Positions 13,973 through 21,432 of a DNA stretch of 21,432 nucleotides are shown in pieces. The DNA comes from JAUREX01 sp044356825 (GTDB lineage: Bacteria > Pseudomonadota > Alphaproteobacteria > Rhodobacterales > Rhodobacteraceae). Under the pieces are notes generated by a model. It was not told the DNA's origin and did no database searches. It saw only the letters and a list, made by a program, of their open reading frames with translations. The translations under genes and the position numbers were made by a program. Where the stretch lies: contig JBIKVM010000026.1 of NCBI GenBank assembly GCA_044356825.1, forward strand, positions 1 through 21,432, written 5' to 3'. Each line of letters starts with the position of its first letter. The stretch's first letter is position 1.

Positions 13973-14488
13973 GTGCCCGAACCCTTCGCCGCCATCCTGA
14001 TGCTCGACATCGGCGCCTTCGACAGCCTGTGGTATTGGCTGTTCGTCGTGCTCTTCTGGGCGCAGGCGACGGCGCGGGTGCTCGGCGTGCCGGTCGCGGT
14101 CATCGACCGCGCGGCGGCGGGGGATGCGGATGCGGCGGCCGAGGGCGCGCCGATGCTGGCGCGCGAATGCGCCCGCAGGGGCTCGGCCGCGGCGCGCCCG
14201 CGCCCTTGGCAGGCTGCGGTGATGGGCTTCGGCCTCGCGCTGCTCGCCGTTCTGGGCTTCGGCTACGGGCTCGAGATCGCGCAGGCGGGGGTGCTGATCC
14301 TCGGCCCCGCCGCGCTCGGCACCCTGCGCGAGGCCGCACTCTTGCGCGATCTCGCGGCCCTTCCCATCGGGGCGGCGCCCTGGCCGCTGATGCGCGCCCA
14401 TCGGCTGCGGATGCGCGCGCTCGCGATCCTCGCGGTGGCGGTCGCGGCCTTCTGGGGCGCGAGCACGGTTCTGGGCAGGGCGGGCTGA
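13973..14488 (+). CDS. Uncharacterised small membrane protein, 'component of SufBCD complex'-like
   Basis: Protein of 171 residues with hydrophobic segments near residues 19-38 (beginning LWYWLFVVLFWAQA), 84-118 (probably two) and 150-168, and a charged middle loop. The opening DIGAFDSLWYWL and the GYGLEIAQAG stretch recall a Rhodobacterales protein family annotated 'component of SufBCD complex', but I cannot verify this and no Fe-S motif is present. The GTG at 13973 has GAGG 5 bases upstream; an ATG at 13946 in the same frame also has AGGGG upstream and is a real alternative (180 residues). The stop TGA at 14486-14488 overlaps an ATG at 14488, and mfd starts shortly after, so co-transcription with mfd is likely. 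Confidence 0.65.
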   Translation: MPEPFAAILMLDIGAFDSLWYWLFVVLFWAQATARVLGVPVAVIDRAAAGDADAAAEGAPMLARECARRGSAAARPRPWQAAVMGFGLALLAVLGFGYGLEIAQAGVLILGPAALGTLREAALLRDLAALPIGAAPWPLMRAHRLRMRALAILAVAVAAFWGASTVLGRAG

Positions 14489-14496
14489 TGGATCGC

Positions 14497-14502
14497 AGGA
14501 GG
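14497..14502 (+). promoter_or_regulatory. Ribosome-binding site of mfd
   Basis: AGGAGG is a full Shine-Dalgarno match 9 bases before the ATG at 14512. It favours that start over the in-frame ATG at 14488, which would place this motif inside the coding sequence. Confidence 0.6.
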
Positions 14503-14511
14503 ACGGAGCCC

Positions 14512-17500
14512 ATGGCCCAGCGGCACCCCGAGCCGGCGCGCATCCTCGCGGGCGGCGCCCCCGAGGGCTTCGATGCCCGGCTGGTCGCGGCCGAGGCCGA
14601 GGCCGCGGGCGGCCCCGTCATCCACATCGCCCGCGACGACCGGCGCGCCGAGGCGATGCGCGCGGCGCTGGCCTTCCTCGCGCCGGGGCTCGCGGTCCTC
14701 GACTTTCCTGCCTGGGATTGCCTGCCCTATGATCGTGTCTCGCCCAATGCCGATGTGCTGGCGCGGCGGATGGCGACGCTCGCGGCGCTCGCGCGCGGGC
14801 CGCGCGGGCCGCTCGTGCTGCTCACGACCGTTTCGGCCGCCACGCAGCGCGTGCCAGCCCCCGAGACGGTCGCCGAGGCAAGCCTCAGCCTGCGCCGGGG
14901 CGACCGGATCGCGCCTGAGCAGTTGCGCGCGTGGCTTGCCCGCATGGGCTTTGCACCGACCGCGACGGTGGCCGAGCCGGGCGATTGCGCCTTTCGCGGC
15001 GGCATCGTCGACATCTTCCCGCCCGGGGGCGCGGGGCCCGTCCGGCTCGATTTCTTCGGCGACCAGATCGATGCGATCCGCCGCTTCGATCCAGCCTCGC
15101 AACGCTCGACCGACCGGCTCGAGGGCGTGGACCTCGTGCCCATGTCCGAGGTGATCCTCGATGAGGCCGCGATCACCCGCTTCCGTCAGGCCTATCGCGC
15201 GGCCTTCGGGGCGGCGGGGTCGGACGATCCGCTCTATGAGGCCGTCAGCGCCGGGCGGCGGCACGCGGGCATGGAACACTGGCTGGGTTTCTTTCACGAC
15301 CGCCTCGCGCCGCTGGTCGACTATCTGCCGGGCGCGCCCGTCATCCTCGACGATCAGGCCGAGGCCGCGCGCACCGCCCGCGCCGGCGCCATCGCCGACC
15401 AGTACGAGGCGCGCTCCGAGGCGCTCGGCCATACCCGCAAGGGCGAGAGCGCCTACAAGCCCGCCCCGCCGGGGCTTCTCTATCTCGACGATGCCGCCTG
15501 GGCGGCCGCGCTCGCGCCGCGCCGGGTCGTGCAGCTCGCGCCCGCGCGGCTGCCGCCGGGGCCGGGCGTCATCGACGCGGGGGGGCGGCCGGGGCGCAAC
15601 TTCGCCCCCGAACGCACGCAGGCGAACGCCGGCCTCTTCGAGGCGCTGGCCGCCCATGTCGCGGTGCGCCGGATGCAGGGGCAGGTCGTCGTCACCACCT
15701 TCGGCGAGGGCGCGCGCGAGCGCATGGCGGGGCTTCTCGAGGATCAGGGCGTCACCGGCGCCCAGCCCGTCGCCGACGCCCGCGCCATCCCCGAGGGCAA
15801 GGGCGGGCTGTTCCTCGCGGTCTGGCCGCTCGATCAGGGGTTCGAGGCGCCGGGGCTCAGCGTCATCACCGAGGCCGACATCCTGGGTGAGCGCGCGCTC
15901 TCGCGCCCACGGCGCAAGGCGCGCGCCGCCGACATGCTGACCGAGGCGCAGGCGCTTTCGCCCGGGGATCTCGTGGTGCATGTCGAACACGGGCTCGGGC
16001 GGTTCCGCGGGCTAGAGCGCATCACGGCACTCGGCGCGCCGCATGATTGCCTCGCACTCGAATACGCCGGCGGCGACCGGCTGTTCCTGCCGGTCGAGAA
16101 CATCGAGCTTCTGTCGCGCTACGGCTCCGAGGAGGGCACGCTCGACCGTCTGGGGGGCGGGGCGTGGCAGGCGCGCAAGGCGCGCCTCAAGGCGCGCATC
16201 CTCGACATGGCCGACCGGCTCATCCGCGTCGCGGCCGAGCGGCACGTCCGCGCCGCCCCGGTGCTGACCCCGGCCGAGGGGATCTGGGACGCCTTCTGCG
16301 CCCGCTTCCCTTATGTCGAGACCGACGACCAGCTGGGCGCGATCGAGGCCGTCATCGACGACATGGGTCGCGGCAGCCCGATGGACCGACTCGTCGTCGG
16401 CGATGTGGGTTTCGGCAAGACCGAGGTCGCGATGCGCGCGGCCTTCGTCGCGGTGATGTCGGGCCGGCAGGTTGCCATCATCGCGCCCACGACGTTGCTC
16501 GCGCGCCAGCATTACCGCAGCTTTGCCGAACGCTTCCGCGGCTTTCCGGTGGTGATCCGGCCGCTCTCGCGCTTCGTCTCGGCCCGCGATGCCCAGGCCA
16601 CGCGCGAGGGGCTCGCCGATGGCACGGTCGACATCGCGGTGGGCACGCACGCGCTGCTCGCCAAGGGGGTGCGCTTTGCCCGGCTCGGGCTTCTGGTCAT
16701 CGACGAAGAGCAGCATTTCGGCGTCACCCACAAGGAACGGCTGAAGGAGATGCGCTCGGACGTGCATGTGCTGACGCTGACCGCGACGCCCATCCCGCGC
16801 ACGCTGCAACTGTCGCTCGCAGGCGTGCGCGACCTGTCGGTGATCGCGACCCCCCCGGTCGATCGCCTCGCGATCCGCACCTATGTGAGCGAGTTCGACA
16901 GCGTGACCCTGCGCGAGGCGCTGATGCGCGAGCACTTCCGGGGCGGGCAATCCTTCGTCGTCGTCCCCCGCGTGGCCGACATCGCCGAGATGGCCGAGAC
17001 GCTCGCGGCCGCGGTGCCCGAGTTGCGCGTCGTTGTGGCCCACGGCCAGCTAGCGGCGGGCGACCTCGATGAGCGGATGAACGATTTCTACGACGGCAAA
17101 TACGACGTGCTGCTCGCGACCACGATCATCGAATCGGGCCTCGACATCCCGACCGCGAACACCATGATCGTCCACCGCGCCGACATGTTCGGGCTGGCGC
17201 AGCTCTATCAGTTGCGCGGCCGGATCGGGCGGGCCAAGGTGCGGGCCTATTGCTATCTCACCACCAAGCCGCGCGCGCCGCTGACGCCGCAGGCGCAGGC
17301 GCGGCTGAAGCTCCTGGCCTCGCTCGACAGCCTCGGCGCGGGCTTCACCCTCGCAAGCCACGACCTCGACCAGCGCGGGGCGGGCAACCTGCTTGGCGAG
17401 GAACAGTCGGGCCACATCCGCGAGGTGGGCTTCGAGCTTTACCAGAACATGCTCGACGAGGCGATCGCGCGGCTCCGCGCGGGCGAGGTGCCGCTGCCCG

Positions 17501-17997
17501 AGGATGAGGGCGACTGGTCGCCGCAACTCAACCTCGACGTGCCGGTGATGATCCCCGAAAGCTACATCCCCGACCTCGAGGTGCGGCTCGGCCTCTATCG
17601 CCGTCTGGCGGGGCTGGCCGACAAGGTCGCGCTCGAGGCGTTCGCGGCCGAACTCATCGACCGTTTCGGCCCCCTCCCGCGCGAGGTCAACACGCTCCTC
17701 CTCGTCATGCGGATCAAGGCGATGTGCAAGCGGGCGGGGATCTCGCGGCTCGATGCCGGGCCCAAGGGCGCCACGGTGCAGTTCCACGCCGACCGCTTCG
17801 CCAACCCCGCGGGGCTCGCCGAATTCATCCGCGCCGAGGCCGGCCGCGCCAAGGTGCGCGAGAACCGCCTCGTCGTCCTGCGCGACTGGGGGGCCGCGCC
17901 CGAGCGGATCAAGGGCGCCTTCGCGCTGGCCCGCGACCTCGCTGCGGCGGCGAAGGCGGGAGCGCCCGCTCAGGCCGCGAAATCGGCGCGCGCATAG
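14512..17997 (+). CDS. mfd: Transcription-repair coupling factor
   Basis: Mfd of 1161 residues, close to the 1148 of E. coli. It pushes stalled RNA polymerase off DNA and recruits UvrA. The UvrB-like N-terminal domains span about 1-340, lacking a Walker A, with RGGIVDIFPPGG near 163 in the UvrA-contact region. The RNA-polymerase-interacting domain starts at about 482 (LSPGDLVVHVEHGLGRF). The translocase has Walker A GDVGFGKTE (630-638, Lys636), DEEQ (731-734), LTATPIPRTL and motif VI QLRGRIGR (900-907). The C-terminal TRCF domain follows. The ATG at 14512 was chosen for its AGGAGG box; 14488 would add 8 residues. Its last 28 bases overlap the end of serB on the other strand. Confidence 0.96.
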   Translation: MAQRHPEPARILAGGAPEGFDARLVAAEAEAAGGPVIHIARDDRRAEAMRAALAFLAPGLAVLDFPAWDCLPYDRVSPNADVLARRMATLAALARGPRGPLVLLTTVSAATQRVPAPETVAEASLSLRRGDRIAPEQLRAWLARMGFAPTATVAEPGDCAFRGGIVDIFPPGGAGPVRLDFFGDQIDAIRRFDPASQRSTDRLEGVDLVPMSEVILDEAAITRFRQAYRAAFGAAGSDDPLYEAVSAGRRHAGMEHWLGFFHDRLAPLVDYLPGAPVILDDQAEAARTARAGAIADQYEARSEALGHTRKGESAYKPAPPGLLYLDDAAWAAALAPRRVVQLAPARLPPGPGVIDAGGRPGRNFAPERTQANAGLFEALAAHVAVRRMQGQVVVTTFGEGARERMAGLLEDQGVTGAQPVADARAIPEGKGGLFLAVWPLDQGFEAPGLSVITEADILGERALSRPRRKARAADMLTEAQALSPGDLVVHVEHGLGRFRGLERITALGAPHDCLALEYAGGDRLFLPVENIELLSRYGSEEGTLDRLGGGAWQARKARLKARILDMADRLIRVAAERHVRAAPVLTPAEGIWDAFCARFPYVETDDQLGAIEAVIDDMGRGSPMDRLVVGDVGFGKTEVAMRAAFVAVMSGRQVAIIAPTTLLARQHYRSFAERFRGFPVVIRPLSRFVSARDAQATREGLADGTVDIAVGTHALLAKGVRFARLGLLVIDEEQHFGVTHKERLKEMRSDVHVLTLTATPIPRTLQLSLAGVRDLSVIATPPVDRLAIRTYVSEFDSVTLREALMREHFRGGQSFVVVPRVADIAEMAETLAAAVPELRVVVAHGQLAAGDLDERMNDFYDGKYDVLLATTIIESGLDIPTANTMIVHRADMFGLAQLYQLRGRIGRAKVRAYCYLTTKPRAPLTPQAQARLKLLASLDSLGAGFTLASHDLDQRGAGNLLGEEQSGHIREVGFELYQNMLDEAIARLRAGEVPLPEDEGDWSPQLNLDVPVMIPESYIPDLEVRLGLYRRLAGLADKVALEAFAAELIDRFGPLPREVNTLLLVMRIKAMCKRAGISRLDAGPKGATVQFHADRFANPAGLAEFIRAEAGRAKVRENRLVVLRDWGAAPERIKGAFALARDLAAAAKAGAPAQAAKSARA

Positions 17998-18842
17998 CCC
18001 TGCAGGTAAAGCAGCGCCGTCAGATCGCCGTGGTTGATCTGCACGCGCGCCGCCGCCGCGACGGCGGGCTTGGCATGGAGCGCGACGCCGAGCCCCGCGG
18101 CCGCCAGCATCGCGAGGTCGTTGGCCCCGTCCCCGACGGCCAGCACATCGCCCGCCGCGCAGCCGAGCCGGCCGCAGATGTCGTGCAGCGCCTCCGCCTT
18201 GGCCTCGCGCCCGAGGATCGGCGCCACCACCCGCCCCGTCAGGCGCCCGCCCGCGACCTCGAGGACATTGGCGCGGTGTTCGTCGAACCCGAGTGCGGCC
18301 GCCACCGGCGCCGTGAAGGCCGTGAACCCGCCCGAGACGAGCGCGCAATGCGCCCCCGCCGCGCGCATCGTCGCGACCAGCACCCGCCCCCCCGGCGCGT
18401 GGGTGATCCGTGTCGCCAGCACCTCGGCCACCGCCCCCTCGGGCAGGCCGCCAAGCAGCGCGACCCGTTCGGTCAGCGAGGCTTCGAACCCGATCTCGCC
18501 CCGCATGGCGCGGGCGGTGACGGCCGCGACGCGCGCGCCCACCCCGGCGAGTGCGGCAAGCTCGTCGATGCATTCCTGCCCGATCATGGTGCTGTCCATG
18601 TCCGCAAGCAGCACCCGCTTGCGCCGCCCGCCCTCGGGCAGGATCGCGAGGTCGATCCCCGCGGCGTCCGCCTCGGCGCGCAGGGCGGCCGGGTCGGGGG
18701 GGACGGCGGGCAAGGGCGCCTCGGCCGCCTCGCCCGCGGCCAGCCAGCGCAGATCGCCCGCGCCCGCCCGCCGCGCGAGATCCCGCGCGACGGCCCCCGG
18801 CAGGCCGCGCCCGGGCGCCCCGATCAGGATCAGCACTGGCAC
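17970..18842 (-). CDS. serB: Phosphoserine phosphatase
   Basis: HAD-superfamily phosphatase of 290 residues performing the last step of serine synthesis, phosphoserine to serine. Motif I is ADMDST with nucleophile D81 and acid D83, followed by E90 in the substrate site. Motif II is S170-G-G-F, motif III contains K215, and motif IV is GDGAND with D238 and D242. The N-terminal 70 residues form a poorly conserved small domain as in other SerB proteins. The start is GTG at 18842 with GAGG 7 bases upstream; it overlaps the end of the transglycosylase gene by 13 bases in another frame, so translational coupling is likely. The 3' end runs 28 bases into the convergent mfd. Confidence 0.94.
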   Translation of the reverse strand: MPVLILIGAPGRGLPGAVARDLARRAGAGDLRWLAAGEAAEAPLPAVPPDPAALRAEADAAGIDLAILPEGGRRKRVLLADMDSTMIGQECIDELAALAGVGARVAAVTARAMRGEIGFEASLTERVALLGGLPEGAVAEVLATRITHAPGGRVLVATMRAAGAHCALVSGGFTAFTAPVAAALGFDEHRANVLEVAGGRLTGRVVAPILGREAKAEALHDICGRLGCAAGDVLAVGDGANDLAMLAAAGLGVALHAKPAVAAAARVQINHGDLTALLYLQGYARADFAA

Positions 18843-20116
18843 GGCGGGGCCTCGCGCAGACGCTCGAGGATCGCGCGCGTCGGAAAGCCGTCCGCGATCA
18901 TGCCTTGGGTGCGCTGCCAGTCGCGCAGCGCATCCGTCGTGGCCGGGCCGATGCGCCCGTCGATGCCGCCCGGATCGAACCCCGTGCGCTTCAGCTCCTC
19001 CTGCAGCGCGCGCCGGTCAGCGGCGCTGAGCGCCGGTTCCCCGCGCGGCCAGCCACGGCTGAACGGCCCCCGCCCGTCGATCCGGTCGGCCAGATGCGCG
19101 ACCGCCACGACATAGGACAGCGCGCGGTTGTAGCGCGCGATGACATCGAAATTGCGATAGGCGATGAAGGCCGGCCCCCGCACCCCGGCAGGCGTGATGA
19201 TGGCGGCGGGCCCGTGATCGGGCAGCGGCCCGCCCGAGAGCATCCGCACCCCGCGCCCCATCCATTCCTCGACCCCCGCCCGGCGTCCGCGTCCCGTTCC
19301 CTCGAAGTCGAACCCCTCGGGCAGCGTCACCTCGAAGGCCCAGGGCTCACCCTCCTGCCAGCCTTCGGCGGCGAGGAAGGCGGCCGTCGAGGCCAGCGCA
19401 TCGGTCGGATCGCCGGACCAGACATCGCGCCGGCCATCGCCGCCGAAATCGACCGCATAGGCCAGATACGAGGTCGGCATGAACTGCGTGTGCCCCATCG
19501 CCCCCGCCCAACTCCCGCGCATCGAGGCGGGGTCGGCGTCCCCCGCCTCGATGATGCGCAGGGCCGCGATCAGCTCGGATTCGAAAAAGGCGCCCCGCCG
19601 GCCCTCATGCGCGAGGGTCGCGAGCGCCGAAAGGATGTGCGTGCGGCCGCGATAGCCGCCGAAATTCGTCTCCATCCCCCAGATCGCCAGCACGATCGCG
19701 GGCGGCACGCCATAGCGCGCCTCGATCGCGCGCAGGGTTTCAAGGTGGCGGGCGCGCAGCGCGCGGCCCTGCTCGACCCGGGCGTCCGATACGGCGTTGT
19801 CGAGGTAATCCCAGATCTGGCGGGTGAACTCCGCCTGGTTGCGGTCGAGATCGATCACGTCGCGGCGGTGGCGGATGGTCGGCATCGCGCGCGAGAGCGT
19901 CACCTGCGAGATGCCGGCCGCCACCGCGCGCGGCTGGAAGGCGCGCAGCCAGTCGCGGAAATCCGCCGGCAGATCGGGGTGCAGCCGCACGAGGTCGGCG
20001 GGCGCCGGGCGCGGCGGCGGGGCGGTCGGCCCCCCGCCCTCGGAGGCGGCCGCCGCCACCCCGAAGGCCAGCGCCAGCCCGAGCCCGAGCATTCCGCGTG
20101 GTGCCAGCCAGTGCAT
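18830..20116 (-). CDS. Lytic murein transglycosylase, MltB family with peptidoglycan-binding domain
   Basis: Exported enzyme of 428 residues that cleaves the MurNAc-GlcNAc bond of peptidoglycan to give 1,6-anhydro ends. Residues 1-24 form a signal peptide (MHWLAPRG, then a hydrophobic core ending VAAAASE); no lipobox Cys is present, so it is likely soluble in the periplasm. The SLT_2 domain (family 3, GH103) covers about 48-345, with catalytic Glu149 in IWGMETNFG, GAMGHTQFMPTSY at 205-217, and FIAYRNFDVIARYN at 317-330. A PG_binding_1 domain covers about 364-420 (GGIDGRIGPATTDALRDWQR). The ATG at 20116 follows AAGGGGGA; the longer open frame upstream lacks family sequence. The stop overlaps the serB start. 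Confidence 0.93.
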   Translation of the reverse strand: MHWLAPRGMLGLGLALAFGVAAAASEGGGPTAPPPRPAPADLVRLHPDLPADFRDWLRAFQPRAVAAGISQVTLSRAMPTIRHRRDVIDLDRNQAEFTRQIWDYLDNAVSDARVEQGRALRARHLETLRAIEARYGVPPAIVLAIWGMETNFGGYRGRTHILSALATLAHEGRRGAFFESELIAALRIIEAGDADPASMRGSWAGAMGHTQFMPTSYLAYAVDFGGDGRRDVWSGDPTDALASTAAFLAAEGWQEGEPWAFEVTLPEGFDFEGTGRGRRAGVEEWMGRGVRMLSGGPLPDHGPAAIITPAGVRGPAFIAYRNFDVIARYNRALSYVVAVAHLADRIDGRGPFSRGWPRGEPALSAADRRALQEELKRTGFDPGGIDGRIGPATTDALRDWQRTQGMIADGFPTRAILERLREAPPCQC

Positions 20117-20174
20117 CCGGTCCCCCTTCGGCCGCAACCCTAGCGCGCCCCGCGCGGCGCGGCCATGCCCACCC

Positions 20175-21014
20175 TCAGCGACAAAGCGCGCGGGCAAGCG
20201 CGCAGAAGCGCTCGATCGGCACATCCTCGGCCCGCAGCGTGGGCTCGATCCCGGCTTCGGCCAGGCGCGCCTCGATGTCGGGGGCAAGGCCGCGCAGGCT
20301 CGCGCGCAGCATCTTGCGCCGCTGGTTGAAGGCCGCCGCCGTCACCCGCGCCAGCACCGCCGGATCGGCCGGATAGCGCGGCGCGGGCAGCGCCGTCAGG
20401 TGGACGACGGCCGAGGATACCTTGGGCGGCGGCGTGAACGCCTCGGGCGGGAGTGTCAGCACGATCTTCGCCTCGGCCCGCCACTGGGCAAGAATCGCGA
20501 GCCGCCCATAGGCCTTGCCGCCGGGCCGGGCCACGATCCGCTCGGCGACCTCGCGCTGGAACATGAGCGTGAGCGAGGTCCAGAACGGCGGCCAGGCGGC
20601 GGGGGTGAGCCAGCGCACCAGCAACTCGGTGCCGACATTGTAGGGCAGGTTCGCCACGATCCGCACCGGAGCCGTCAGATGCGGCAGCGGGTCGAGCGTC
20701 AGCGCATCGCCGCCAAGCACCGTCAGCCGGCCGGGATAGGCGGCCGCGATCTCTGCCAGCGCGGGCAGGCAGCGCGGATCCTTCTCGATCGCGACCACAT
20801 GGCGCGCCCCCTCGGCCAACAGGCCGCGCGTCAGGCCCCCGGGGCCCGGCCCGATCTCGAGCACGTCGCAGGCGGCAAGATCACCGGCCGCGCGCGCGAT
20901 CCGCGCCGTCAGGTTCAGATCGAGGATGAAGTTCTGCCCGAGCGCCTTGCGCGCCCCGAGGTCATGGGCCGCGATCACCTCGCGCAGGGGCGGCAGGCCG
21001 TCGATCGCCGCCAT
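20175..21014 (-). CDS. rsmA: 16S rRNA dimethyladenosine transferase
   Basis: RsmA/KsgA of 279 residues, which dimethylates two adjacent adenosines in the 3' hairpin of 16S rRNA using S-adenosylmethionine. Family marks are LGQNFILD (25-32), the SAM-binding EIGPGPGGLT (53-62), acidic E77, GGDAL with D103, and the catalytic NLPY at 122-125. The C-terminal AAFNQRRKMLRASL is typical. The ATG at 21014 shares its A with the pdxA stop (TGATG), so translation is probably coupled. The pair pdxA-rsmA is a widespread conserved arrangement. A 58-base gap separates its stop from the transglycosylase start, with only a weak GCGCC/GGCGC inverted repeat. Confidence 0.96.
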   Translation of the reverse strand: MAAIDGLPPLREVIAAHDLGARKALGQNFILDLNLTARIARAAGDLAACDVLEIGPGPGGLTRGLLAEGARHVVAIEKDPRCLPALAEIAAAYPGRLTVLGGDALTLDPLPHLTAPVRIVANLPYNVGTELLVRWLTPAAWPPFWTSLTLMFQREVAERIVARPGGKAYGRLAILAQWRAEAKIVLTLPPEAFTPPPKVSSAVVHLTALPAPRYPADPAVLARVTAAAFNQRRKMLRASLRGLAPDIEARLAEAGIEPTLRAEDVPIERFCALARALCR

Positions 21015-21432
21015 CAGCCGCGCCGCCCCCGCCGCGCGGCCATCGCCGCCGCCATCCGGAGCGCCGCGAGGAAAGAGGCCGGATCGGCGATACCCTTTCC
21101 TGCGATGTCGAAGGCCGTGCCGTGATCGGGTGAGGTGCGCACGAAGGGCAGCCCCAGCGTGATGTTGACCCCGCCCGCGAAATCGATGGTCTTGATCGGG
21201 ATCAGCGCCTGATCGTGATACATGCACACGGCCGCATCATAGCGCGCCCGCGCCGGCGGGTGGAACATCGTGTCGGCCGGGAGCGGGCCAGCGAGGTCGA
21301 GCCCATCGGCGCGCAGCGCCTGCAGGAGCGGCGCGATCAGCTCGATCTCCTCGCGCCCCATCGCGCCGCCTTCGCCCGCGTGGGGGTTGAGGCCCGCGAC
21401 CGCGATGCGCGGCGCGGCAATCGCGAAATCGC
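21014..21432 (-). CDS. pdxA: 4-hydroxythreonine-4-phosphate dehydrogenase (C-terminal part, cut by the window end)
   Basis: The last 138 residues of PdxA, which oxidises 4-phosphohydroxy-threonine in pyridoxal phosphate synthesis. The visible part includes GLNPHAGEGG and YHDQALIPIK, whose histidines are two of the metal ligands known in E. coli PdxA (H211 and H266). ITLGLPFVRTSPDHGTAFDIAGKG is also present. The N-terminal half lies beyond the right edge of the window; no frameshift or damage is seen in what is here. The stop TGA at 21016-21014 overlaps the rsmA ATG. Confidence 0.95.
   Translation of the reverse strand, partial: DFAIAAPRIAVAGLNPHAGEGGAMGREEIELIAPLLQALRADGLDLAGPLPADTMFHPPARARYDAAVCMYHDQALIPIKTIDFAGGVNITLGLPFVRTSPDHGTAFDIAGKGIADPASFLAALRMAAAMAARRGRRG

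Noticed and set aside
13612..14511. Upstream extension of the mfd frame by about 300 codons, which could suggest a fusion
   Set aside because: The extension overlaps hemB and the membrane-protein gene in other frames, is low-complexity, and a full AGGAGG box marks the start at 14512.
1..21432. CRISPR arrays, tRNA or rRNA genes, insertion sequences, prophage genes
   Set aside because: No regularly spaced repeats, tRNA-like cloverleafs, transposase motifs or long direct repeats were noticed on either strand, and genes fill nearly all the window.

Overview
The window looks like chromosomal DNA of an alphaproteobacterium, most likely of the Rhodobacteraceae or a near relative. The reasons are the very high GC content (about 70% by eye), a Usg-family protein (an alphaproteobacterial family first noted beside trpFBA in Caulobacter), a metal-site-poor HemB, and an Mfd/GyrA/SerB set in the style of that group. 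Genes are packed tightly, with several stop/start overlaps and four convergent gene pairs that have almost no space between them. I see no rRNA, tRNA, CRISPR array, insertion sequence or prophage.

Region 1 (1-8984) is the accessory-looking part. It begins with the last codons of an upstream gene, probably an ABC ATPase. Two paralogous TauC/SsuC-type permeases and an NMT1/THI5-like periplasmic binding protein follow on the + strand. After an 11-bp GC-rich hairpin come an ACMSD-like metal-dependent amidohydrolase/decarboxylase and a PuuE-like polysaccharide-deacetylase-fold hydrolase. A Gfo/Idh/MocA oxidoreductase lies convergent to these. Divergent from it is a large fused FAD/Fe-S D-2-hydroxyacid dehydrogenase. 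Together these look like an uptake and breakdown locus for a small, possibly heterocyclic or ureide/imide-like or aromatic acid compound. The substrate cannot be read from the sequence, and this is the best candidate here for an undescribed pathway.

Region 2 (8991-13889) holds core genes: gyrA (-), usg (+) behind a strikingly AT-rich intergenic stretch, a SYLF/YSC84-type lipoprotein (-) with a readable sigma70-like promoter, and hemB (-).

Region 3 (13973-21432) holds a small membrane protein and mfd on the + strand. Facing them on the - strand is the series pdxA (cut by the window end), rsmA, a family-3 lytic transglycosylase and serB. pdxA-rsmA and transglycosylase-serB overlap at their junctions. 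mfd and serB overlap tail to tail by 28 bases. These genes serve vitamin B6 synthesis, rRNA modification, peptidoglycan turnover, serine synthesis and transcription-coupled repair, and have no common pathway.

All assignments come from reading the translated sequences and recalling family motifs; no searches were run.
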